NCBI GenBank assembly: GCA_030610915.1
Contig: JAUWQS010000109.1
Span: forward strand, 1-6,148
Length of the DNA: 6,148 nt
Direction: 5' to 3'
From: Pseudomonadota bacterium
GTDB taxonomy: Bacteria; Desulfobacterota; Syntrophia; Syntrophales; JADFWA01
Position numbers and translations under genes: made by a program. The notes under the pieces are model-generated. The model made no database searches and had not been told where the DNA came from. It was given only the letters and a program-made list of their open reading frames with translations. Positions within the stretch are counted from its first letter, which is position 1. Each line of letters opens with the position of its first letter. This document shows, piece by piece, positions 1-5,724 of the stretch.

Positions 1-132
1 TGCCGGAATCTGGCTGAAGAGATCGCCGGCAAAAAGATAGAAAAGATGCAGGAATTAATTAATATTGAAGATTCACCCAGGGTCTTGAGGATTGCGCTCA
101 ACGCAATTCTAAACGGCCTTCTCCACAAATGA
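1..132 (+). CDS. 3' end of an unrecognised protein gene (partial)
   Basis: Frame 1 is open from the window edge to a TGA at 130-132 and encodes the last 43 residues of a protein. The other two forward frames hit stops within about 40 bases, and codon use looks ordinary, so this is probably a real C-terminus. The tail is rich in Leu, Ile, Ala, Glu and Lys and looks helical, ending in ILNGLLHK. I do not recognise the family. In related bacteria a YibQ-type deacetylase often follows an S41 peptidase or an EnvC-like gene, but this tail gives no positive match to either. The stop lies 20 bases before element A, so the element did not interrupt the gene. Confidence 0.6.
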   Translation, partial: CRNLAEEIAGKKIEKMQELINIEDSPRVLRIALNAILNGLLHK

Positions 133-152
133 AGATAAGACTATTTAGTATC

Positions 153-380
153 AGCTCAATAAACAGGGGATTACATTTTTGAAATGTTGGTCTCAATCCA
201 CGGTAAGCGTTAACTGAAATTAGAAATTAGAAATTTGGCCTCCCGGCTTTTGTGCTGTTAACTCGTAAACTTATTTTATCGCCCCCCAATTTCTAATTTC
301 CAATTTCAAGTCTCAAGCCGTAAAGGGCTACGATCCACAATCACTCTTACATACCTGGGGTTGACACTATTTATTGAGCT
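153..380. mobile_element. MITE-like element A (228 bp, non-coding)
   Basis: The left end AGCTCAATAAACAGGGG (153-169) is matched by the inverted right end at 364-380 (reverse complement AGCTCAATAAATAGTGT), giving terminal inverted repeats of about 17 bp with three mismatches. Inside is a second inverted pair rich in GAAATTAG units (216-238 and 286-307) and a small hairpin of ACATTT and AAATGT arms just inside the left end. There is no ORF of note. The element matches element B nearly end to end, including the interior. The small size, terminal inverted repeats, absence of coding capacity and multiple copies fit a miniature inverted-repeat transposable element. I see no convincing target-site duplication. 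Confidence 0.75.
216..307. repeat. Internal inverted repeat of element A
   Basis: The arm at 216-238 (GAAATTAG-type units) and the arm at 286-307 (CCAATTTCTAATTTCC type) are near-complementary, differing by one substitution and one extra base. They enclose a loop of about 47 bases. The equivalent pair in element B is at 6001-6015 and 6061-6084. If transcribed, the element could fold as a long stem nested within the terminal repeats. Confidence 0.65.
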
Positions 381-396
381 ATTACCAGTAACTGTT

Positions 397-478
397 CATG
401 TTGTCACAGTTCACGGTTTACGGTTCACAGTTGATGGCTTTTAACCGTTGAACCTTGAACCGTGAACCCGTGGACATG
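397..478. repeat. 82-bp AACCGTGAAC-family palindrome upstream of the deacetylase
   Basis: CATG at 397-400 pairs with CATG at 475-478. Between them, left-arm words such as TTCACGG and ACGGTTCACAG are mirrored by AACCGTTGAACC and AACCGTGAAC in the right arm, around a T-rich centre near 438-442. It is an imperfect palindrome of nearly the same length as the one at 4119-4199 and built of the same words. Its last base is the G of the GTG start at 478, so it fills the ribosome-binding region of the deacetylase gene. No ordinary Shine-Dalgarno sequence is visible there. Confidence 0.7.
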
Positions 479-1314
479 TGAAAAAGAAAAGAAAAAAAAC
501 AAGATACAAATGGATATTAATTGCAGCCGGGCTAATTGCTGCTGTTCTGATTGTCTGTATATTGAATATTGAAACGATTAAAGAGGATAAGAAGGAAGAG
601 AGGGCGCGAAAATACCAGCCTGAAATTTACGTCCGCAAGGATTCCCAGGGGCAGAAGATCGCCATAATAATAGATGACATCGGACACGATCTGTCGCCAC
701 TCGATGGACTTCTCAAGATCGACGCCCCTATAACCTTCTCTATCCTCCCCCACTGTGCCTGTTCTGTCGATGCGGCAGAGAAACTACATCTGGCAGGCAG
801 AGAAATTCTTCTCCATCTCCCTATGGAACCACATGCTTATCCTGACAAAGATCCTGGTCCCGGTGCGCTTTTTACGTGGATGAATGAAGTGGAGCTGAGA
901 CGTCAGATCGATAAAGATATTAAAGCCGTGCCATATATAGTCGGGGTTAACAACCACATGGGTTCAAAATTTATGGAGGACAAGAGCAAACTTAACGTTG
1001 TTTTCGACAAGCTTGATGAGGAGGGACTCTTCTTTGTTGACAGTCTTACCACCGGGAATTCGAACGGCAGGAAACTTGCTGAAAAGACAGGGTTGAGGTT
1101 TGCCTGCAGAGACACCTTTTTTATTGACAATACCCGGGATTCCACTATCATCATTCAAAATTTCAAGAACCTCTTAAAGAAGCGGAAGCAATGGCAGACA
1201 TTGCTGCTTATTGGTCATCCTTATCCATGCACAATATCGGCGCTAAAGGAGGTCATTCCCATTATCAAAGCAGAAGGGATCAGTATAGTTCCTGTATCGG
1301 ATTTAATCTCGTAA
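478..1314 (+). CDS. Divergent polysaccharide deacetylase, YibQ family (DUF610)
   Basis: The 278-residue protein has a basic N-terminus (KKKRKKTRYK), a hydrophobic segment at about 12-29 acting as signal anchor, a charged linker, and a divergent polysaccharide deacetylase domain at about 60-278. Family landmarks are IIDDIG (64-69, metal-site-like Asp pair), LLHLPMEP (111-118), GVNNHMGS (156-163), VDS (187-189), RDTFFID (211-217) and GHPYP (246-250). The domain has the fold of NodB-type carbohydrate esterases. Its substrate is not firmly known; a periplasmic role on peptidoglycan or another polysaccharide is an inference. The GTG start at 478 is chosen because an in-frame TGA lies at 463-465, no start intervenes, and starting later would cut the anchor. 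The ATG at 476 is immediately followed by a stop. The TAA stop (1312-1314) lies in another short repeat. The usual EnvC/S41 peptidase partner is not visible. Confidence 0.93.
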   Translation: MKKKRKKTRYKWILIAAGLIAAVLIVCILNIETIKEDKKEERARKYQPEIYVRKDSQGQKIAIIIDDIGHDLSPLDGLLKIDAPITFSILPHCACSVDAAEKLHLAGREILLHLPMEPHAYPDKDPGPGALFTWMNEVELRRQIDKDIKAVPYIVGVNNHMGSKFMEDKSKLNVVFDKLDEEGLFFVDSLTTGNSNGRKLAEKTGLRFACRDTFFIDNTRDSTIIIQNFKNLLKKRKQWQTLLLIGHPYPCTISALKEVIPIIKAEGISIVPVSDLIS

Positions 1315-1343
1315 CAGTGAACCTCTGAACCGTGAACGGTTAC
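1311..1343. repeat. Short AACCGTGAAC-family palindrome at the deacetylase stop
   Basis: This 33-bp stretch begins GTAAC and ends GTTAC. Its right half (AACCGTGAACGGTTAC) is identical to the right end of the larger palindromes at 4119-4199 and 5725-5798. It looks like a shortened member of the same family, with the first half eroded or deleted. Its second to fourth bases are the TAA stop of the deacetylase gene. Confidence 0.65.
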
Positions 1344-1499
1344 TAACCCTGTTTGTGTTTTAAGGCGGGTGGCGTGGACAAACTTGTTTGTCCGTGCGTA
1401 ACTACTCGGTTGTGGGCTATCAACTGTGTTGAGGCGCTAAACCCAATAAAAGGTTTTCAGCTATGAGCTCTTCCGGCTTGTCCGGGTTAGGTATATCCC
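1344..1499. other. Intergenic spacer before the TPR gene, with a REP-like hairpin
   Basis: The spacer holds a perfect 8-bp stem with a two-base loop, GGACAAACTTGTTTGTCC, at 1376-1393. It has the same geometry as two hairpins in element C. It is not followed by a T run, so it is not a good intrinsic terminator. No clear sigma-70 promoter stands out. A weak Shine-Dalgarno-like TAGGT at 1488-1492 lies 7 bases before the TPR gene ATG. Confidence 0.5.
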
Positions 1500-3200
1500 A
1501 TGAAAAAAGCGCTTTGTGTCACCATCTTAATATTGTTAATTGCCTGCGCCGGCACACCTGATCGGCGAGAGAAACCGATCACTCTGTCTGAAACGGAGAA
1601 ATCTTCATCTCGTACCCTCTACCATTACTTTCTTGGGACTCTCCTTGCTCTCGACGGGAATCTCGATAGAGCCACAGGAGAATATGAGAAAGCCCTGAAT
1701 TCCGATCCCGGATCCCTCTATCTCGCAGCGGAACTGATCAAATTATACATCAAAGAAAAGAAGGCAGGTAAAGCCATAGCAGCTTGCGAAAAATCTCTGT
1801 CATATAACCCCGATCATATAGATACACACCTGCTGTTAGGCGCTGTATATCTCAACACAGGGGAATATGAAGATGCCGCAAGGGAATTCCGGAAAGTAAT
1901 AAATTTAGGACCAAAACATCTTGAATCTTATCTTTATCTTGGCGTCATCTATTCGAAAAACAAGCAATATGAAAAGGGAATCAACATATTAAAGGATTTG
2001 CTGAAGATTGATCCCGAAAATCTGATGGGTAATTACTACCTCGCAAAGATATATGCCGAAATGAAACTTTTTGAAGAGGCTGAGCGGTGGTATAAAAAAA
2101 CTCTCACTATAAAACCGGCATTTGAACCGGCATTGATCGATTTGGGATTGTTATACGAAATCCAAAAAAAGAATAACAGCGCAATAGAAACCTACAGGAA
2201 GCTAATCAAATTATCTCCTGACAGGATTAGTTTCAGATTAAGGACAGGAAAAATATTTCTGAGAGAGGAGAAATATGATGAGGCCACAAGAGAGTTTGAA
2301 AATGCATTGAAGATAGATAGTTCAAATGAAGAGATAAGATTGTCTCTTGGTCTCACTTACCTTAAGTGGGGGAAATATGACAAAGCCATCAATGAATTAC
2401 TGACTTTATTAGAAAAGGATCCGATAGACCACAGAGCAAGGTATTTTCTGGCATCGGCTTACGAAGAAAAAAAACTATACGAAGAGGCAGCGAAAGAATT
2501 TAAAGAGATACCGGCAAAGTCGGCTCTCTTTGGAAACGCGCGTCTTCACTTAGGGATCATTCTGCAAAGGGAAAATAAAATCGACGAGGCCATAAGATCG
2601 CTTAAGGAAGCAATTGATAAAAAAAAGGGAGACAGCAGGCTTTACGGTTTTCTTGCATCTCTCTATCAGGAAAACAAGGATTCAGCAAACGCAGAGAAAA
2701 CGTTAAAAGAAGGGCTTCAGTTCTCACCTGATAATATTGATCTCCATCACAGACTTGGCGTCCTTTATGAGGAGACGGGCCGGTTCATGGAAAGCATCAG
2801 GGAGATGGAGGAGGTTCTGAAAATTGACCCGGAGAACGCCGATACCCTTAATTTCATCGGTTACAGTTACGCAGATAGAGGCATAAATCTCGATGAAGCC
2901 GAAGATATGATAAAAAGAGCCCTTAAGTTGAAACCGGGCAATGGTTACATAATAGACAGCCTCGGTTGGGTATATTTCAAGCAAAACAAGATGAAGGCAG
3001 CCATGAAATATCTTAAAGAAGCCTCCAGTATCCTGCCTGATGATCCGACTGTTGCCTGGCATCTCGGGGATATCTACGCAAAGACCGGCCGCTTTGAAGA
3101 TGCCCTCAAGGCATATAAACATGCGCTGAAATTAAACCCCGATAGTGAGGTATTGCAGAAAAAGATAGAGGAGCTTGTAAAAAAGCTATCAGCTCAATAA
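1500..3200 (+). CDS. TPR-repeat lipoprotein (about 15 tetratricopeptide repeats)
   Basis: The 566-residue protein begins with a lipoprotein signal, MKKALCVTILILLIAC, whose lipobox LIAC places the lipidated cysteine at residue 16. Ala follows it, so no Asp+2 inner-membrane retention signal is present and an outer-membrane location is likely. Residues from about 38 to 550 form roughly 15 tandem 34-residue TPR units with the expected Leu/Gly/Tyr, Ala and Pro positions. The unit at about 447-482 is two residues longer (GYSYADRGINLDEAE), a signature seen in proteobacterial TPR lipoproteins. TPR arrays bind other proteins; the partner cannot be read from the sequence. The C-terminal LSAQ and the TAA stop are encoded by a repeat end (3187-3207), so the native C-terminus may have been altered slightly. 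The last 7 bases overlap the convergent glycosylase gene. The AT-rich, Lys-rich middle resembles the rest of the window. Confidence 0.92.
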   Translation: MKKALCVTILILLIACAGTPDRREKPITLSETEKSSSRTLYHYFLGTLLALDGNLDRATGEYEKALNSDPGSLYLAAELIKLYIKEKKAGKAIAACEKSLSYNPDHIDTHLLLGAVYLNTGEYEDAAREFRKVINLGPKHLESYLYLGVIYSKNKQYEKGINILKDLLKIDPENLMGNYYLAKIYAEMKLFEEAERWYKKTLTIKPAFEPALIDLGLLYEIQKKNNSAIETYRKLIKLSPDRISFRLRTGKIFLREEKYDEATREFENALKIDSSNEEIRLSLGLTYLKWGKYDKAINELLTLLEKDPIDHRARYFLASAYEEKKLYEEAAKEFKEIPAKSALFGNARLHLGIILQRENKIDEAIRSLKEAIDKKKGDSRLYGFLASLYQENKDSANAEKTLKEGLQFSPDNIDLHHRLGVLYEETGRFMESIREMEEVLKIDPENADTLNFIGYSYADRGINLDEAEDMIKRALKLKPGNGYIIDSLGWVYFKQNKMKAAMKYLKEASSILPDDPTVAWHLGDIYAKTGRFEDALKAYKHALKLNPDSEVLQKKIEELVKKLSAQ

Positions 3201-3207
3201 ATAGGGG
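3187..3207 (+). repeat. Solitary end of the MITE-like family, shared by two stop codons
   Basis: TATC followed by AGCTCAATAAATAGGGG (3191-3207) matches the left terminal repeat of element A, including the TATC extension. It also matches the inverted right end of element C (4076-4097) with one mismatch over 21 bases. No element-A-like interior follows; coding sequence of the glycosylase begins directly. The TAA of the TPR gene (3198-3200) and, on the other strand, the TGA of the glycosylase (3194-3196) both fall inside it. It is either a remnant left by deletion of an element or the left end of a larger unit reaching 4097. Confidence 0.7.
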
Positions 3208-3859
3208 TGAGGGTGGAAAGAGGGCAGCCCTGACATCGTGGAGTTGTTTTACAGAAATGCTTGCCGGTGTTTACCAGCAGGGCATGATATTGATTAAATA
3301 ATCGAGCGCTGTCGGGAAGGCTGTCCATAAATAGTTTTTGAATTTCCCCATAGCCCGGATTATCCTTTATAATATTATGCCTCTGCAGGATTCTGCGCGT
3401 ATATAGATCAACCACAAATACCGGTTTATTCCCCGCATAAAGGAGTATGCTGTCTGCAGTCTCCTCGCCAATTCCTTTGATACCCAATAACCTGTCTCTC
3501 AGAGCCCAGAGATCCTCTCCAAACATCTTCTCCACATCGCCTTCATATTCCTCGCACAGAAACTGAAGAAAAGCCTTCAACCTTCTGGTCTTTACATTAT
3601 AATATCCGGAAGACCTGATAAGTTCCGCAACAACCTCATCGCTCGTACCAAGGAGTCTCTCAGGAATAAGCAGACCTCTTGATTTTAGTTTATCTATCGC
3701 AATTTTCACATTTCCCCAGTTGGTGTTCTGAGTTAGAATAGCGCCGACAATGACCTCGAAGGGTGTCTCGCCTGGCCACCAGTGCAGGTCTCCAAAATGC
3801 CTGTTTAGCGTTTCATAGATGATCAACAGATGTTTGCCCTGGGTCATAAGATAAAGCAC
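3194..3859 (-). CDS. HhH-GPD DNA glycosylase, endonuclease III-like (MagIII-like), altered C-terminus
   Basis: The 221-residue protein has the EndoIII-superfamily core: FEVIVGAILTQNTNW (34-48), a helix-hairpin-helix LLGIKGIGEETA (124-135) and the catalytic Asp in VVDLYT (D151). At the position of the E. coli EndoIII lyase lysine (GVGRKTA) it has Glu133, so it is probably a monofunctional base-excision glycosylase, perhaps for alkylated bases like MagIII. The iron-sulfur loop shows C203-X5-C209-X2-C212, but the fourth Cys, expected near residue 218, is absent. There the reading frame enters a repeat end and finishes TPIY-stop. Cluster loading may be impaired. The start is uncertain: GTG at 3859 or ATG at 3847 (residue 5), neither with a clear Shine-Dalgarno sequence. 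Element C begins 10 bases upstream, so the native promoter may have been displaced. It is convergent with the TPR gene (7-base overlap). Confidence 0.88.
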   Translation of the reverse strand: MLYLMTQGKHLLIIYETLNRHFGDLHWWPGETPFEVIVGAILTQNTNWGNVKIAIDKLKSRGLLIPERLLGTSDEVVAELIRSSGYYNVKTRRLKAFLQFLCEEYEGDVEKMFGEDLWALRDRLLGIKGIGEETADSILLYAGNKPVFVVDLYTRRILQRHNIIKDNPGYGEIQKLFMDSLPDSARLFNQYHALLVNTGKHFCKTTPRCQGCPLSTLTPIY

Positions 3860-3906
3860 ACGTTGTAATAGTTCAATAAATAGGGAAAGACATATGGCAG
3901 AAGCAT

Positions 3907-3929
3907 GTAGCGGAAGGCTTTAGCCTTCC
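3907..3929 (+). repeat. REP-like unit 1 in element C
   Basis: GTAG, one C, then the palindrome GGAAGGCTTTAGCCTTCC with an 8-bp perfect stem and a two-base loop. A GTAG tetranucleotide followed by a palindrome is the classic layout of bacterial REP sequences mobilised by RAYT transposases. No RAYT gene is in this window. Confidence 0.65.
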
Positions 3930-3962
3930 ATGTGCTTCAGTCATACTGTGTTACGTGAATAT

Positions 3963-3987
3963 GGAGACCTGAAGGTCTCCGCGCTAC
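3963..3987 (-). repeat. REP-like unit 2 in element C, inverted
   Basis: The palindrome GGAGACCTGAAGGTCTCC (3963-3980) has an 8-bp perfect stem and two-base loop, followed by GCG and CTAC (3984-3987). Read on the minus strand it is GTAG-headed, so it faces unit 1 in the paired, inverted arrangement typical of BIMEs. Confidence 0.65.
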
Positions 3988-4036
3988 AGGGGGGGCTGTG
4001 CAAAGCTCAAAGGCGTAACCTCTCTATGCCCAAACC

Positions 4037-4063
4037 CCGCTTCCAGAAGATGGAGGCGGCTAC
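4037..4063 (-). repeat. REP-like unit 3 in element C
   Basis: CCGCTTCCA (4037-4045) and TGGAGGCGG (4051-4059) form a 9-bp stem with one G-T type mismatch around GAAGA, followed by CTAC (4060-4063), which reads GTAG on the minus strand. It has the same orientation as unit 2 but a longer loop and a different stem sequence. Confidence 0.5.
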
Positions 4064-4118
4064 GTGTCTGGATTTGCCCCCATTTATTGAGCTGATACCA
4101 TACGTTCTTGTGTAATTG

Positions 4119-4199
4119 GTAACCGTTCACGGTTGTCGGTTCACAGTTCACAGTTTTTTTCCAACCGTGAACCGATAACTGTAAACCGTGAACGGTTAC
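4119..4199. repeat. 81-bp palindrome downstream of the Deg protease (inverted partner of 5725-5798)
   Basis: The outer arms GTAACCGTTCACGGTT (4119-4134) and AACCGTGAACGGTTAC (4184-4199) are a perfect 16-bp inverted repeat. An inner imperfect stem of CGGTTCAC-type words surrounds a T7 loop (4154-4160). Its reverse-orientation partner at 5725-5798 differs by two substitutions and a 7-base indel (one TGAACCG unit). It begins 20 bases beyond the protease stop in the direction of transcription. It could stabilise the mRNA 3' end, but the T run is in the loop, so it is not a standard terminator. Confidence 0.85.
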
Positions 4200-4218
4200 A
4201 GAATACCTTACCACTGCG

Positions 4219-5700
4219 CTATCCTTTCCGTATAGCAACAAAGAAGGTCCTCTTATCTCTTTTGATAAGGAGCAGACAACTCTTATCAGCGCCTTTTCCG
4301 GAAATTCCTCTCAGATAATCTTTTAACGAAGAAACTTTTACTTTATTTACCTGAAGGATAACATCTCCAGGCTTTATACCGGTTTCATCCGCGGGACTTC
4401 CCTCCTTCACCTGTGTGACAACAACACCTTTCGTATCGGAGAGGCCGAGGTGCCTGGCAATCTCCGGGGTTATTTTCTGAACCATCATTCCGAAGTATTC
4501 CCTCTCCTGCCCTGTGCCGGCCAACTCCTTCCTCTCTTCCCGCTCCGCTATCGTTATGTTTAAGACCTTCTTCTTACCATCGCGTAAGACTTTAATATCA
4601 ATTTTTTTTCCGACAGAAAACGAAGCAACAATCCTTAACAGCTCATGTGTATCCTTAATCTTTTTACCATTAATCTCAATAATAATATCGCCTGCTTTTA
4701 TGCCTGCCTTATCAGCAGGGTCGCCTTCGAACACATCACTTACCAGAGCGCCCTTAGCCTCTTTTAGTTTGAGGCTTCTTGCAATATCTTCTGTAATGTC
4801 CTGCACTGTAACCCCAAGCCAGCCTCGTGTAACCTTTCCCTTTTCCTTAAGCTCGGGCAGGATGATCTTAGCCATATTTACAGGTATGGCAAAGCCTATC
4901 CCCTGAGCATGGGCAACTATTGCCGTATTAATCCCGACAACTTTTCCATTCAGATCGAAAAGTGGACCTCCGCTGTTCCCGGGATTTATGGAGGCATCCG
5001 TCTGAATAAAGTTATCGTAGGGACCTGCTCCTATAACGCGGCCTTTGGCGCTGACAATTCCTGCGGTCACCGTCTGCTCAAGACCAAAGGGGTTTCCTAT
5101 TGCAATAACCCAGTCACCTACCCGCAATTTGTCCGAATCGCCAAGCTCAACCACAGGCAAGTCTTCGGCAGGCTTTATCTTTATCAACGCAATATCTGTC
5201 TTCGCATCCTTGCCTACGACACCGGCATCATATTCCTTCCCATTGGAAAGCCGTACCCTGATCTTATCAGCCTTTTCAACCACGTGGTTATTGGTAAATA
5301 TATAACCGTCTTTGTTAATTATAAATCCGGATCCGAGACTTTTCTGCTTAAATGTCCTTTCCGGCATATCACCGAAAAACCTCCTGAAAAAATCATCACC
5401 TCCGAAAAACCTGTCAAAAGGAAACTTATTGCCTGAAGGAGACCTGAATCCCCTGACGCCGCCTCGCTTGACAATCTTTGTGGTACTGATATTAACCACG
5501 GCAGGCTTCAACTTCTCAGCCAGATCGGCGAAGGAAATGGGAGTCCCTACTGAAGAAGCGGCAAAGGCCTCACTCACGCAGGGTTCCCGCTGCACACTGG
5601 AAAAATGCAAAACCCCTGCCATCGAAACAACAAAAAATCCGATTAGAAAAACCAGCCCAATAGTAAAGAAAGTTTTCCTGCTTTTATTTTTAGTCTCCAT
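4219..5700 (-). CDS. Deg/HtrA-family periplasmic serine endoprotease with two PDZ domains
   Basis: The 493-residue protein has a basic N-terminus and hydrophobic segment (about 10-33). A possible signal-peptidase site after AFA (45-47) fits export to the periplasm; an uncleaved anchor is the alternative. The trypsin-like domain (about 55-285) carries an intact triad: His139 in TNNHVV, Asp169 in KTDIALIKI and Ser243 in GNSGGPL. A Gly/Phe/Arg-rich LA-loop region lies at about 80-118. PDZ1 spans about 293-385 and PDZ2 about 402-492, the layout of DegP/DegQ/MucD-type quality-control proteases that degrade or refold misfolded envelope proteins. The start is ATG 5700, with GGAGG at 5707-5711 six bases upstream on the minus strand; an in-frame GTG at 5736 lies in the palindrome and lacks such a site. 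The stop is TAG (4219-4221). The gene stands alone, bracketed by two inverted palindromes. Confidence 0.95.
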   Translation of the reverse strand: METKNKSRKTFFTIGLVFLIGFFVVSMAGVLHFSSVQREPCVSEAFAASSVGTPISFADLAEKLKPAVVNISTTKIVKRGGVRGFRSPSGNKFPFDRFFGGDDFFRRFFGDMPERTFKQKSLGSGFIINKDGYIFTNNHVVEKADKIRVRLSNGKEYDAGVVGKDAKTDIALIKIKPAEDLPVVELGDSDKLRVGDWVIAIGNPFGLEQTVTAGIVSAKGRVIGAGPYDNFIQTDASINPGNSGGPLFDLNGKVVGINTAIVAHAQGIGFAIPVNMAKIILPELKEKGKVTRGWLGVTVQDITEDIARSLKLKEAKGALVSDVFEGDPADKAGIKAGDIIIEINGKKIKDTHELLRIVASFSVGKKIDIKVLRDGKKKVLNITIAEREERKELAGTGQEREYFGMMVQKITPEIARHLGLSDTKGVVVTQVKEGSPADETGIKPGDVILQVNKVKVSSLKDYLRGISGKGADKSCLLLIKRDKRTFFVAIRKG

Positions 5701-5706
5701 ATTTAT

Positions 5707-5711
5707 CCTCC
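5707..5711 (-). promoter_or_regulatory. Shine-Dalgarno site fixing the Deg protease start
   Basis: On the minus strand this reads GGAGG, followed by six bases and ATG at 5700. It is the best ribosome-binding site in the window and decides the start against the upstream in-frame GTG at 5736. Confidence 0.85.
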
Positions 5712-5724
5712 AATAACAGTTTGA

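Larger units (their letters stand above)
3870..4093. mobile_element. MITE-like element C (224 bp) with a REP-like core
   Basis: The left end AGTTCAATAAATAGGGA (3870-3886) and the inverted right end at 4076-4093 (reverse complement AGCTCAATAAATGGGGG) are the same terminal repeats as in elements A and B. The interior is unrelated to A and B: it contains three GTAG-headed palindromes (3907-3929, 3963-3987, 4037-4063). The ends extend as TAAT on the left and TATC on the right, the reverse of element A, which suggests opposite orientation. The element lies directly upstream of the glycosylase start. A 61-codon ORF starting at 3930 inside it is not convincing as a gene. Confidence 0.65.

Noticed and set aside
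361..390. TTGACA at 361-366 as a -35 box of an outward promoter from element A
   Set aside because: No acceptable -10 hexamer lies 16-18 bases downstream, and element B has TTGCCC at the same place.
397..478. CRISPR-like array from the repeated AACCGTGAAC words
   Set aside because: The words form palindromes without regular unique spacers, and there are no cas genes.
2724..3122. 132-codon minus-strand ORF inside the TPR gene
   Set aside because: It is antisense to well-formed TPR units and has no recognisable features.
3841..3885. Promoter at the edge of element C driving the glycosylase (TTGAAC ... TATCTT, 17-base gap on the minus strand)
   Set aside because: The -10 would overlap the first codons and leave essentially no leader before ATG 3847; too weak to call.
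3930..4115. 61-codon + strand ORF starting in element C
   Set aside because: It starts within a hairpin region, spans the element's right end, and encodes no recognisable domain; it is a by-product of repeat sequence.
4119..4199. Intrinsic terminator of the Deg protease
   Set aside because: The strong stem is present but the T run is in the loop, not after the stem; the repeat also occurs upstream of genes.
4514..5716. Several long + strand ORFs opposite the Deg protease (for example 4514-4906, 4909-5436, 5312-5716)
   Set aside because: They are antisense shadows of a clearly conserved protein with an intact catalytic triad; their translations show no domain features.
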